Shown piece after piece: positions 1 to 8,363 of a stretch of 20,997 nt of DNA. The notes beneath the pieces are model-generated. The model saw only the letters and a list, made by a program, of their open reading frames with translations, searched no databases and was not told where the DNA came from. How positions within the stretch are numbered: the stretch's first letter is position 1; every line of letters starts with the position of its first letter. Location of the stretch: NCBI GenBank assembly GCA_002409785.1, contig DHOX01000052.1, positions 13,284 to 34,280 of the forward strand, in the 5' to 3' direction. The position numbers were made by a program, and so were the translations under genes. The DNA is from Prevotella sp. UBA5379. Lineage in GTDB: Bacteria > Bacteroidota > Bacteroidia > Bacteroidales > Bacteroidaceae.

Positions 1-777
1 AGCAAGAATTTTAATGTTCTTATCGTAGATGACGATCCTGAAATAGCTGATTATATTACCAGTGAACTTGGGGAATGGTACCGTTTTGATTCTGCTTGTA
101 ATGGAAAAGAGGCTCTTAAAAAATTGCTTATGGGTGATTATGATCTGGTCATCAGCGATATTATCATGCCTGAAATGGATGGCATAGAACTCTTGAAGAA
201 TATTAAGACAAATACAAATATCAGTGATGTGCCGGTTATCCTGCTTACCTCAAAGAGTGAGGTAAGTGACCGGCTCGAAGGCTTTAAAAAGGGAGCTGAT
301 GCCTTTCTGGCTAAACCTTTCAGTATGGAAGAGCTGCATATCCTTATTGATAATCTGGTGAGTAATGTCCGTAGGTTAAAAGGTAAATTCTCTGGAGCTC
401 AGGATCAAACTGGAAAAGTGGAGAAAGTGGAAGTCCCGGGGAATAATGATCTGCTCATGGAGCGTATTATGAAATGTGTCAACCGGAATTTAAGTAATCC
501 TGATTTCAATGTGGAGAAACTTACTGTAGATGTCGGCATCAGCCGTGCACAACTTCACCGCAAGATGAAGGAGATTACGGGCATTTCTGCCGGAGAGTTT
601 ATCCGTAACCTTCGTATGGAGCAGGCTGCCCGGTTGATAGGGAAGGGGAATGTGAATATTACTCAGGTAGCTTATGCTGTTGGCTTTAGTAATCAGACTC
701 ATTTCTCTACTGCATTCAAAAAACATTATGGAATGACTCCTAAGGAATATTTTGAGAATCATCGTGAAAGTATTTGA
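1..777 (+). CDS. Hybrid two-component system regulator, C-terminal part (receiver + AraC-type HTH), cut by the left window edge
   Basis: The frame is open from base 1 to the TGA at 775-777, so this is the last 258 residues of a longer protein. Numbered from the window edge, residues about 4-120 form a response-regulator receiver domain: acidic pair D10/D11 in VLIVDDD, phosphoacceptor D53 in VISDIIMPEMDG, T83, and conserved K105 in FLAKPF. A short linker leads to an AraC-family double helix-turn-helix at about 160-255, with recognisable ISRAQLHRKMKE and VAYAVGFSNQTHFSTAFKK segments. In Bacteroidota, a receiver fused to a C-terminal AraC domain is the usual end of a hybrid two-component system, whose periplasmic sensor and histidine kinase would lie to the left. 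The stop is 2 nt before the GH67 start, so it probably shares a transcript with or controls the glycosidase genes. The sensed sugar is an inference (xylan-type oligosaccharides, from the GH67 neighbour). A stand-alone response regulator cannot be excluded because the N-terminus is missing. Confidence 0.9.
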   Translation, partial: SKNFNVLIVDDDPEIADYITSELGEWYRFDSACNGKEALKKLLMGDYDLVISDIIMPEMDGIELLKNIKTNTNISDVPVILLTSKSEVSDRLEGFKKGADAFLAKPFSMEELHILIDNLVSNVRRLKGKFSGAQDQTGKVEKVEVPGNNDLLMERIMKCVNRNLSNPDFNVEKLTVDVGISRAQLHRKMKEITGISAGEFIRNLRMEQAARLIGKGNVNITQVAYAVGFSNQTHFSTAFKKHYGMTPKEYFENHRESI

Positions 778-779
778 CA

Positions 780-2690
780 ATGAAGAAATATATTCTGTTT
801 TGTTTCTTATTGGTTTTCTGTTTTCAGGCAGATGCTGAGGATGGGCATCGGTTATGGTTGAGGTATGATCGTATCGGAACTGCTGTGGTCTCCCTGCCTC
901 AGGAAATGTCGGCTACGTTAAACATTGCAGGAGAAGAACTCCGGAAGTACTATAAGGGTAGGAAAATATACTTGAGACATACTAAGGATGACTCAAGTGT
1001 GTTTCACTTTGAAAAAGATACTTTGTTCGCTAAGACAGATATTGGTTTTCTGTATGGAACTTATGCTTTATTGCGTGATCAGACGGTAAAAGGCTTGTCA
1101 GAGAAAAAAGAATTATGGGGGAGACCGGCCGTAAGGTATCGTGTTCTGGATCATTGGGATAATCTTGATGGGAGTGTTGAGAGAGGATATGCAGGGGAAA
1201 GTATTTTTTTCCCGCATTTTAATCCTGTGATTATCCGGGAATATGCCCGGGCAAATGCTTCGATAGGGATAAATGGTTCTGTATTGAACAATGTCAATGC
1301 TTCTCCACTGATCCTGACTATGTCGTGGCTGAAACAGGTAAAAAGCATTGCGGATATCCTCCGACCGTATGGCATTCGTGTTTATCTGTCTGTGAACTTT
1401 GGTTCGCCGAAGGTTCTTGGGGCTACTGATTCTGCGGATCCTTTGGATCAGAATGTAATCAACTGGTGGAAGGGAAAGGTGAAGGAAATTTATTCCCTCA
1501 TTCCTGATTTTGGAGGTTTTCTGGTAAAAGCCAGTTCTGAGGGGCAACCTGGACCTTCTGATTATGGCAGGACTCATGCTGACGGAGCTGATATGCTGGC
1601 TGATGCCCTTGCTCCTTATGGCGGAATAGTGATATGGAGGAGTTTTGTCTATGGAGCTCATCACAAAGGTGAGGACCGGGTGATGCAAGCTGTAAGTGAA
1701 TTTAAGGATCTGGATGGAAAGTTCCGTCCTAATGTCTTCCTGCAAAGTAAAAATGGACCGCTTGATTTCCAGCCTCGTGAACCGTATGCTCCGATTTTTG
1801 ATCAGATGAAGCATACTCCTCAGATGGCAGAACTGCAGATTACTCAGGAGTATACTGGACAGAGCAAGCATCTGGTTTATCTGGGGACGATGTGGAAGGA
1901 ATTTTTTTCCTTCGTTAACCCGGATAGTCTCGAGGGTCTTGCAGGAGTGTCTAATGTTGGGAATGATGCTAACTGGTGTGGACATCCTTTTTCACAAGCT
2001 AACTGGTATGCGTTTGGCCGGATGGCCTGGGAGGGTGAAAAAGCTGACCCGAAAAAGATTGCGCAAGAATGGCTGGCTCAGACGTTTTGTGACAGTCCTA
2101 AGTTTGTTAAGTCAATGACAGAGGTGATGATGACAAGTCGTGAGGCTTGTGTCAATTATATGATGCCACTCGGCCTGCATCATATCTTTAAATTTGATAA
2201 TCATTATGGGCCGGAACCTGATGGCTTCCGTGCTGATTATCCGATAGAATGGTGCCCTGTCTATTATGATAGGGTTGACCGTCTGGGGATAGGTTTTGAC
2301 CGTTCCTCTACAGGCACGGGAGCTGTAAGGCAGTATCGTGAACCTTATCGTTCGATGTATGATCATCTCAAGACTTGCCCGGAAAGGTATCTTCTCTGGT
2401 TTCACCACGTACCCTGGACTCATCGGATGAAAGATGGACTGACCTTGTGGAAAGAACTTAAGGCAAAGTATCGTGAGGGAGTAATGCAGGTGATCCGATA
2501 CCGGCATACCTGGCAATCGATGAGATGCTATGTGGATCCACAACGCTGGAAACATGTAAATGAACTTTTATCTGTACAGGTGAAGAATGCAGAAGAATGG
2601 TATGATACTTGTATCCGCTATTTTGGATCCTTCGCTCGTCAGGAATCTTTTGAACCTATTGAAAAACAACTTAATACCGGTTTGCGATGA
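780..2690 (+). CDS. aguA: GH67 alpha-glucuronidase
   Basis: A 636-residue secreted enzyme expected to remove glucuronic or 4-O-methylglucuronic acid from the non-reducing end of glucurono-xylooligosaccharides. Residues 1-22 form a signal peptide ending near QADA, which suggests a periplasmic location. A small N-terminal alpha/beta region is followed by the GH67 barrel, with the family hallmark HWDNLDGSVERGYAG. Likely catalytic residues are the acid E254 (KASSEGQPGP) and the pair D329 (LDFQPREP) and E357 (LQITQEYTG). The D-to-E spacing of 28 matches the Asp/Glu pair I recall from the Cellvibrio enzyme. A C-terminal helical domain follows. I chose ATG 780 because the frame otherwise opens only at a TTG at 774 that overlaps the regulator's stop. 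The gene ends in an ATGA overlap with the GH35 gene, so the two are probably translationally coupled. Length is slightly below many GH67 proteins but no key region appears missing. Confidence 0.95.
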   Translation: MKKYILFCFLLVFCFQADAEDGHRLWLRYDRIGTAVVSLPQEMSATLNIAGEELRKYYKGRKIYLRHTKDDSSVFHFEKDTLFAKTDIGFLYGTYALLRDQTVKGLSEKKELWGRPAVRYRVLDHWDNLDGSVERGYAGESIFFPHFNPVIIREYARANASIGINGSVLNNVNASPLILTMSWLKQVKSIADILRPYGIRVYLSVNFGSPKVLGATDSADPLDQNVINWWKGKVKEIYSLIPDFGGFLVKASSEGQPGPSDYGRTHADGADMLADALAPYGGIVIWRSFVYGAHHKGEDRVMQAVSEFKDLDGKFRPNVFLQSKNGPLDFQPREPYAPIFDQMKHTPQMAELQITQEYTGQSKHLVYLGTMWKEFFSFVNPDSLEGLAGVSNVGNDANWCGHPFSQANWYAFGRMAWEGEKADPKKIAQEWLAQTFCDSPKFVKSMTEVMMTSREACVNYMMPLGLHHIFKFDNHYGPEPDGFRADYPIEWCPVYYDRVDRLGIGFDRSSTGTGAVRQYREPYRSMYDHLKTCPERYLLWFHHVPWTHRMKDGLTLWKELKAKYREGVMQVIRYRHTWQSMRCYVDPQRWKHVNELLSVQVKNAEEWYDTCIRYFGSFARQESFEPIEKQLNTGLR

Positions 2691-4312
2691 AAAGAACCTT
2701 GATGTTATTTAGTGCACTTTTCTGCACGCTTATCCTCTCTGCCGAAGTGCATTTACAGAGACAGGGTACTGCAACCCGATTGTTCGTCAACGGACAGTCC
2801 ATGCTGGTGCTGGGTGGAGAACTGAGTAACAGTGCTGTTACCAATATCGCTGACATTGACAGTGTTCTGCCACGTATGCATACGTTGGGATTGAATACGG
2901 TATTCGTGCCTGTATCCTGGGACTTGACAGAGCCGGAAGAGGGACGTTTCGATTTCTCTCTTGTGGACGAGGACATCAAGGTGGCCCGTGAAAACCATCT
3001 CAAGCTTGTCTTGCTCTGGTTTGGCGCATGGAAGAACTCCATGAGCTGTTATGCTCCTTTATGGTTCAAAAAGGATACCAGACGGTTTCCTCGGGCTATC
3101 ACGGAAAAAGGGAAACCTCTGGAGATCGCATCGGCTTTTTCCGTTCACGTTGAGGAGGCTGACAAGAGGGCTTTCTGCCAACTGATGCAGCATCTTGCTG
3201 GCATTGACGGTAAAGAAAGTACTGTGATAATGATCCAGGTAGAAAATGAAATTGGGATGCTGGAATCTGCACGTGACCATTCTCCTCTTGCTGAAAAAGC
3301 ATTTAAAGAAGGAAAATGGAGACAGGTGACTGGAGATGTGGGAGTTGCTCCTTCTCCAGAACAGGACGAACGCTTCCAGGCATTCTATTATGCCCGGTAT
3401 GTGGAGCAATTGGTGAGTGCAGGGAAGAAGATCCTGAATATTCCGATGTATGTTAATGCTGCCATGAACAGCAGGGGCAGAAAACCGGGCGAATATCCTT
3501 CTGCGGGACCGTTGGCTCACCTTATCCCGATCTGGAAGAAAGTGGCACCTGATATTGATGTTTATGCTCCTGACATCTATGACACAGGATTTAAAGACTG
3601 GGTCAAAAAGTATAAGAGACCGGATAATCCGTTTTTTACTCCGGAGACGCGGCTTGGGCTATACAGTGGTGTTCGGGCTTTATATACTTTCGGAGAGGTG
3701 GATGCTATGGGATTCAGTGCATTTGCTTTGGATCAAGCACCGGATGGGATTACCCGACAGATCAGCCAGGGCTATGCCTTGCTCCGGCAACTTTCTCCTC
3801 TTTTATTAAAGAAACAGGGGAAAGGACTTTCCTGGGGAGTACTTTTTAACCAGAAAGACTGTGAACGCATTATAATGGATAACGGAGTCGTTATTACTGC
3901 AAGGCATTATTATACGTTGCCTTGGGATCCTAGAGCTACGGACGGCAGTATCTGGCCGGAGGGGGGAGGACTGATCCTCAAATTGGATAAACAGGATTAT
4001 CTGATTGCCGGGAGTGGTATTGTCATCACCTTTCAGACTTCTTCGGAGAAGGAGCAGGAAGAGAATCTAAAACGGGGCGAAGATGGGTTTGTAAGTCAGG
4101 GACATCATCCGCAAGTTCCTGATTATAAACTAGCAAAAGCTTTTTATGGCAAACGTATTGGCATCGGCTATGTGGATGAGGTAAAATTGGATAAACAGGG
4201 GGATATGCAATTTATCCGCCGTGATAACGGCGATCAGGACCATCAGGGAAGGCATGCGAGAATATCCTGTGATGATTATAAAATACTGCATGTAAGGCTT
4301 TATACATACTGA
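2687..4312 (+). CDS. GH35-type beta-galactosidase with DUF5597-like C-terminal domain
   Basis: A 541-residue exo-glycosidase of the GH35/GH42-like clan, probably acting on terminal beta-galactosides of oligosaccharides. Residues 1-19 form a signal peptide (cleavage near LSA), so the protein is periplasmic or outer-membrane exposed. The (beta/alpha)8 barrel spans about 20-370. The likely acid/base is E188 in IQVENEIG and the likely nucleophile is E320 in FFTPETR, followed by the YTFGEVDAMGFSAFALD segment common in this subgroup. The last about 150 residues (GDQDHQGRHARI, then HVRLYTY) resemble the DUF5597 tail, so the stop at 4310-4312 looks like the natural end. Its ATG overlaps the GH67 stop. 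Beside GH67 it may remove galactose decorations from complex xylan oligosaccharides, but this is inferred; xyloglucan or galactan fragments are alternatives. An in-frame SusD-like remnant directly follows. Confidence 0.87.
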   Translation: MKRTLMLFSALFCTLILSAEVHLQRQGTATRLFVNGQSMLVLGGELSNSAVTNIADIDSVLPRMHTLGLNTVFVPVSWDLTEPEEGRFDFSLVDEDIKVARENHLKLVLLWFGAWKNSMSCYAPLWFKKDTRRFPRAITEKGKPLEIASAFSVHVEEADKRAFCQLMQHLAGIDGKESTVIMIQVENEIGMLESARDHSPLAEKAFKEGKWRQVTGDVGVAPSPEQDERFQAFYYARYVEQLVSAGKKILNIPMYVNAAMNSRGRKPGEYPSAGPLAHLIPIWKKVAPDIDVYAPDIYDTGFKDWVKKYKRPDNPFFTPETRLGLYSGVRALYTFGEVDAMGFSAFALDQAPDGITRQISQGYALLRQLSPLLLKKQGKGLSWGVLFNQKDCERIIMDNGVVITARHYYTLPWDPRATDGSIWPEGGGLILKLDKQDYLIAGSGIVITFQTSSEKEQEENLKRGEDGFVSQGHHPQVPDYKLAKAFYGKRIGIGYVDEVKLDKQGDMQFIRRDNGDQDHQGRHARISCDDYKILHVRLYTY

Positions 4313-4318
4313 ATTCAG

Positions 4319-4474
4319 GGTACTGAAAACATTTTATTGAATTTTCCAGAGACTGTTACCCGCACAATTACGCCACAGGATTATCTCCGGCCTATTCCGC
4401 AGGGACAACTGGATGCACTCCAGATGACGGCTGAGGAAAAGACTGCTTTCCAAAATCCTGGATATGATAATTGA
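4319..4474 (+). pseudogene. Orphan C-terminal tail of a SusD/RagB-like lipoprotein
   Basis: After the GH35 stop (4310-4312) the same frame stays open to a TGA at 4472-4474 and encodes about 51 residues with no start codon. The peptide contains TVTRTITPQDYLRPIPQG, then QLDALQMTAEEKTAFQ and finally NPGYDN. SusD-like proteins typically end in a [Y]-x-[P]-IP-x-x-x-[IL] segment followed by QNPGY. The intact SusD at 15550-17454 in this same window ends with YWLAIPLDQIQIDPNLVQNPGY-type sequence (split: YWLAIPLDQIQ and DPNLVQNPGY), which is direct internal support. The rest of the gene (about 500 codons, lipoprotein signal, TPR core) is absent. I read it as the scar of a deleted or replaced susD that stood immediately upstream of the GH53-GH2 unit. 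Sharing the GH35 frame may be chance. Readthrough of the GH35 stop to add this tail is possible but unlikely. Confidence 0.75.
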
Positions 4475-4514
4475 TTTGTGAAAAACAGACACAGGGTTAA
4501 CGGATTTGTCTTGA

Positions 4515-4534
4515 ATTGATTTAAATAAATCAAT
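4515..4534. repeat. AT-rich perfect palindrome
   Basis: Two 9-bp arms, ATTGATTTA and TAAATCAAT, are perfect reverse complements separated by AA. The palindrome directly abuts the terminator hairpin at 4535. It could be a dimeric regulator site or simply add to the terminator structure; the sequence does not decide. It lies in the gene-free stretch 4475-4792, which otherwise holds the terminator and a likely promoter. Confidence 0.4.
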
Positions 4535-4570
4535 AGAGGGGAATGCTTCAAAGTGTCCCCCTCCGTTTTT
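4535..4570 (+). terminator. Intrinsic terminator after the GH67-GH35 unit and SusD remnant
   Basis: A GC-rich hairpin forms between GAGGGGA (from 4536) and TCCCCCTC (4556-4563, one bulged C), with a loop of about 13 nt, followed by CCGTTTTTGTGT. This is a plausible rho-independent terminator on the + strand. It separates the regulator-GH67-GH35 unit from GH53-GH2. It probably originally ended the transcript of the lost susC-susD genes. Confidence 0.65.
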
Positions 4571-4729
4571 GTGTAAAATATTCTGTGCTTTGAAATTTCA
4601 AATGTTTTCGTGGAGAAGAGGGAAGAATCTTATGTTAACAGGTATTAAATCCACTCTGACTTGTTTAAGGATGTCTGTTTTGTAACTTTATTTGTCTAAA
4701 ATAAGCCTCTATGGATGTAAATTTATGTT

Positions 4730-4737
4730 TAACTTTG
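4730..4737 (+). promoter_or_regulatory. Candidate Bacteroides -7 promoter box for GH53
   Basis: TAACTTTG matches the Bacteroides primary sigma -7 consensus TAnnTTTG exactly and lies 55 nt before the GH53 ATG, giving a predicted leader of about 50 nt. No TTTG stands at the ideal -33 distance, so the call rests on the -7 box and its position downstream of a terminator. Confidence 0.4.
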
Positions 4738-4792
4738 GCTTCTCACCTGAAACTGAAGAAATCTTAAATTAAAAATAAAATCTAAATCCTGA

Positions 4793-5836
4793 ATGAAAGT
4801 TGCCTTTTTGAAAAAGATGTTTATGATTGCTCTTGTGTCCTCTGCTCTTTTATCTTGTAGCAGTAGTGAGGAGACTATACCACAAACGTCAAAAACGTAT
4901 GATAGACATGACTTTGCCAAAGGTGCTGATGTGAGTTGGCTGACTCAGATGGAGGCTGCTGGATATAAATTTTATAATGAAAATGGTCGTGAATCGGAAT
5001 GCCTGAGTTTGCTCCGGGATATGGGCGTGAATGCCATCCGGCTGAGAGTCTGGGTGAATCCGGCTAACGGGTGGTGTAATCCACAGGATGTCCTGGTGAA
5101 AGCTATCCGGGCTCAGAACCTTGGACTCCGGCTGATGATTGATTTCCATTATTCAGACACGTGGGCAGATCCGGGCAGCCAGACGGTGCCTGCAGCCTGG
5201 AAAGAGGATGGCCTGGAACAACTCAAACAGGATGTGGCGGATCATACCAAGGCGGTCTTGCAATCATTAAAGGATCACGGTGTTGACTCTGTGAAATGGG
5301 TCCAGGTCGGGAATGAGACAAGCTCAGGAATGTTGTGGCCCGTCGGTCAGGCTTCTGCAGGAAATACCGGGAATTTCTCCCAATTGGTTACGGCCGGTTA
5401 TGATGCGGTCAAGAGTGTTTACCCTGCAACTAAGGTTATCATCCATATTGATGAGGGCAATAACCTGGACCGTTATACGTGGCTTTTGGACAGTATGAAG
5501 AAAGATGGTGCGAAATGGGATGTCATCGGGATGTCCCTTTATCCTGATGCTGACCACTGGAAGCAGGAAACAGAGGACTGTCTTTCAAATATCAAGACGC
5601 TTCATGAACGCTATGGATCGGAGGTGATGATCTGTGAAACTGGAGTCTCCTGGGATGCGGACTATGCCGATTCTTTTATGACCCAACTGGTGACTGGCGC
5701 TGCGGCTGTCAAGGACTGTCTCGGCGTTTTTTATTGGGAACCGGAATGCTATGGAGGATGGCAGGGGTATACGAAGGGGGCTTTTGATAATAGTGGAAAG
5801 CCGACACAGGCATTGGATGTTTTTAAAACGAAATGA
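4793..5836 (+). CDS. GH53 endo-beta-1,4-galactanase, lipoprotein
   Basis: A 347-residue arabinogalactan endo-beta-1,4-galactosidase (GH53), which cleaves the beta-1,4-galactan backbone of pectic type I arabinogalactan. Residues 1-21 are a lipoprotein signal with lipobox LLSC (C22). The following SSSEE is acidic and resembles the Bacteroidota lipoprotein export signal, so surface exposure is likely but inferred. The catalytic barrel fills the rest: KGADVSWLTQMEAAG start motif, NAIRLRVWVNP, DFHYSDTWADPG, acid/base E175 in QVGNETSSGMLWP, and nucleophile E282 in ICETGVSW. Length is normal for a single-domain GH53. In-frame ATGs at codons 9 and 11 are possible but would shorten the basic n-region. 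In known galactan loci a surface GH53 follows susC-susD and precedes a GH2. Here the GH2 follows about 100 bp later, but only a SusD tail precedes. Confidence 0.95.
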   Translation: MKVAFLKKMFMIALVSSALLSCSSSEETIPQTSKTYDRHDFAKGADVSWLTQMEAAGYKFYNENGRESECLSLLRDMGVNAIRLRVWVNPANGWCNPQDVLVKAIRAQNLGLRLMIDFHYSDTWADPGSQTVPAAWKEDGLEQLKQDVADHTKAVLQSLKDHGVDSVKWVQVGNETSSGMLWPVGQASAGNTGNFSQLVTAGYDAVKSVYPATKVIIHIDEGNNLDRYTWLLDSMKKDGAKWDVIGMSLYPDADHWKQETEDCLSNIKTLHERYGSEVMICETGVSWDADYADSFMTQLVTGAAAVKDCLGVFYWEPECYGGWQGYTKGAFDNSGKPTQALDVFKTK

Positions 5837-5840
5837 TGAA

Positions 5841-5848
5841 TAAATTTG
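5841..5848 (+). promoter_or_regulatory. Weak candidate -7 promoter box for GH2
   Basis: TAAATTTG matches TAnnTTTG and lies 5 bp after the GH53 stop and 96 bp before the GH2 ATG at 5937. No convincing -33 TTTG is present. AT-rich intergenic sequence produces such matches by chance, so cotranscription of GH53 and GH2 is at least as likely. Confidence 0.2.
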
Positions 5849-5936
5849 TCTGCAAGTATGTGTGAAGAGTTTAAGATAAAGTTATGGCAGGTTTCTTGAA
5901 CTACTTAAAACTTTGAAATCAAGTAATTTAGATAGA

Positions 5937-8333
5937 ATGAAGGTTAGAATACTATCAGTTTTATTACTTTTCTCTGTGTCTTGTGTGGCACAGGTGAGGA
6001 AGGTGGAAACGCTTACGGACGGCTGGCAGTTCAGTCGTGACGGAAAAGTATGGGAAACAGTAAGCATCCCGCACGACTGGGCAATTGCGGGTCCATTTGA
6101 CAAGAAATGGGATTTGCAAAATGTGGCTATCGTCCAGAATGGCGAAAAAGAAAAAACGGAGAAATCGGGCCGCTCCGGGGCATTGCCCTGGATAGGCCAG
6201 GGCGTTTACAGGAGAACCTTCACGGTTCCGGCCAGGTATCAGCATGTCCTGTTACATTTTGATGGTGCTATGAGTGAACCGGAAATTGAGGTCAATGGGC
6301 ATCATGCAGGCTCATGGGCTTATGGCTACAATGCCTTTCGGGTAGATGTAACCCCCTTTCTGCACCATGATGGCCGGGCTGATCATCTCGTAGTACGATT
6401 AAACAACAGGGCGGAGAGTAGCCGCTGGTATCCGGGGGGAGGACTCTATCGGCCGGTCACTCTGATCATGACGGGAAGGACTTATCTTGACCGCTGGAAA
6501 ACTTTTATCCGTACTTTGAAAGCTGATTCAGCAGATGCTACCGTAGCTGCATCGGTCTTGGTTTCCGGAATTCGGAAGGGACAGAAGTATAATCTGCTTT
6601 TGGTCTTACGGGATCATCAAGGAAAGGTAATCGACAGGATGAGGAAAATGGTTGACGACAGGGGAAATGTGGATGCTCGGTTTCAGGTCAGGAAACCGAA
6701 TCTCTGGTCTCCTGAAACTCCTTATTTGTATACTGTGGAAACGGGTCTTTTTCATAACGGTGTGCTGATAGATCAGCGAAGGGACCATATTGGGATCCGG
6801 ACTATTTCTTTCTCCCGGGACGGTGGTTTCCGCTTGAATGGGGTGAGCAGAAAATTCAAAGGAGTTTGCCTGCATCATGATCTTGGACCTTTAGGGGCTG
6901 CCGTAAACAAGTCGGCGTTGATCAGACAGGTGAGGATCTTGAAGAATATGGGGTGTGATGCTATCCGGACGGCTCATAATATGCCTTCTACAATGCAGAT
7001 GGATGTTTATGATTCCCTGGGAATGATGGTGATGGCTGAAAGTTTTGATATGTGGATCTATCCGAAATGTAAGAATGGCTACTCCCGTTTCTTCAAGGAT
7101 TGGGCAGACAAGGATATTACGAATTTAGTGTTGAATCATCGTAACCACCCTTCGCTCGTCATGTATAGTATAGGGAATGAAATTCCGGAGCAGGGAAGTG
7201 CTTTGGGAGTGGAGATCACAAAACGGCTGGAGGGGATCTGCCATCGTCTTGATCCGACACGACCGGTTACTCAGGGACTGGACAGGGCTGAAGATGCCCT
7301 GAGATCAGGTTTCGCACAGGCTCTTGATGTTCCAAGCTTCAATTATCGAGTTTTTAAGTATGATAAGAATATCAGTCAGTTGCCACAGGGATTTCTTTTA
7401 GGTTCCGAGACCGCTTCTACCGTGAGTAGCCGTGGTGTATATAAGTTTCCTGTTGTCTTCTCTGATCACCTGACTTATCCTGACGGGCAATGTTCCAGCT
7501 ATGATACGCAGTATTGCTCCTGGGGAAACTTGCCGGATATTGATTTCGCAGCCCAGGAGGACAAACCTTATACGATCGGGCAATTTGTCTGGTCTGGTTT
7601 TGATTACTTGGGTGAACCTACTCCCTATGATTCCTATTGGCCCTCTCGAAGCAGTTATTTTGGTATTTGTGATCTCGCAGGTTTGCCTAAAGATCGTTAT
7701 TATCTTTACCGTAGTGTCTGGAATAAGAAAGAACATACCATTCATTTACTTCCTCACTGGACCTGGCCGGGGCGTGAAGGTCTGGTTACTCCGGTATATT
7801 GCTATACGGACTATGATGAGGCTGAACTTTTCGTTAACGGCAGGAGTCAGGGCAGGATCAAAAAAAATCCGAAGTCAGTGCTTGACCGTTATCGGTTGAG
7901 ATGGAATCATGTCATATATGAACCTGGTGAGTTGAAAGTTGTCGTTTATGATCAAAAAGGCAGGCCTGCCGGTCAGGAAATCATCCATACGGCAGGCGCA
8001 CCGGACCATCTCGTCCTGTCGCCGGACCGGGATACGCTTTCAACCAGTGGTGAGGATCTGTCTTTTATTACGGTTTCTATGGTTGACCGGGCGGGTAATG
8101 AATGCCCGGAGGATGATCGTGAACTCTATTTCCGGGTGACGGGCTCGGGTAAGTTTGAGGCGGTCTGTAATGGGGATGCTACGTCTCTGGAATCTTTTAA
8201 ACGTCCGCAGATGAAACTCTTCCATGGAAAACTGGTCGTTATCGTGAGAGGCGGGAAGATCAAGGGAGTCATTCACTTGGAGGTTACTGATAGAAAGGGG
8301 ATGGACGGACGGTTGTCCGTCTATACGGAATGA
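5937..8333 (+). CDS. GH2 beta-galactosidase (multidomain)
   Basis: A 798-residue GH2 exo-glycosidase, probably releasing galactose from galacto-oligosaccharides made by the adjacent GH53. I use ATG 5937 (MKVRILSVLL, signal peptide ending near CVAQ); the longer frame begins with a TTG at 5913 that would disrupt the signal. Domains in order: sugar-binding jelly-roll about 20-190 (IPHDWAIAGPFD, GVYRRTF, SSRWYPGGGLYRPV), immunoglobulin-like domain about 195-300, TIM barrel about 305-600, a DUF4982-like domain about 610-690 (YCYTDYDEAELFVNG), and a C-terminal GH2 domain 5-type beta-sandwich. The acid/base is E415 in YSIGNEIPEQ and the nucleophile E491 in LLGSETAST. The signal peptide indicates a periplasmic enzyme. 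It is not a LacZ-like cytosolic form. Beta-galactosidase is the best call from context; other GH2 specificities cannot be ruled out. It meets the convergent porin gene 30 bp downstream with no clear terminator between. Confidence 0.92.
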   Translation: MKVRILSVLLLFSVSCVAQVRKVETLTDGWQFSRDGKVWETVSIPHDWAIAGPFDKKWDLQNVAIVQNGEKEKTEKSGRSGALPWIGQGVYRRTFTVPARYQHVLLHFDGAMSEPEIEVNGHHAGSWAYGYNAFRVDVTPFLHHDGRADHLVVRLNNRAESSRWYPGGGLYRPVTLIMTGRTYLDRWKTFIRTLKADSADATVAASVLVSGIRKGQKYNLLLVLRDHQGKVIDRMRKMVDDRGNVDARFQVRKPNLWSPETPYLYTVETGLFHNGVLIDQRRDHIGIRTISFSRDGGFRLNGVSRKFKGVCLHHDLGPLGAAVNKSALIRQVRILKNMGCDAIRTAHNMPSTMQMDVYDSLGMMVMAESFDMWIYPKCKNGYSRFFKDWADKDITNLVLNHRNHPSLVMYSIGNEIPEQGSALGVEITKRLEGICHRLDPTRPVTQGLDRAEDALRSGFAQALDVPSFNYRVFKYDKNISQLPQGFLLGSETASTVSSRGVYKFPVVFSDHLTYPDGQCSSYDTQYCSWGNLPDIDFAAQEDKPYTIGQFVWSGFDYLGEPTPYDSYWPSRSSYFGICDLAGLPKDRYYLYRSVWNKKEHTIHLLPHWTWPGREGLVTPVYCYTDYDEAELFVNGRSQGRIKKNPKSVLDRYRLRWNHVIYEPGELKVVVYDQKGRPAGQEIIHTAGAPDHLVLSPDRDTLSTSGEDLSFITVSMVDRAGNECPEDDRELYFRVTGSGKFEAVCNGDATSLESFKRPQMKLFHGKLVVIVRGGKIKGVIHLEVTDRKGMDGRLSVYTE

Positions 8334-8363
8334 CTGGCTGAGGAGTGGGTAGGTGATACCGGT

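Noticed and set aside
1113..1985. Antisense 290-codon open frame within the GH67 gene
   Set aside because: It lies wholly opposite a strongly supported GH67 gene and its translation is low-complexity, rich in Ile, Arg and Ser with no recognisable domain; a shadow frame.
5913..5936. TTG-initiated extension of GH2
   Set aside because: It would put eight polar residues before an otherwise normal signal peptide; ATG 5937 fits better.
8334..8363. Bidirectional terminator between the convergent GH2 and porin genes
   Set aside because: Only a 5-bp ACCGG/CCGGT pairing without a T-run is visible, too weak to call.
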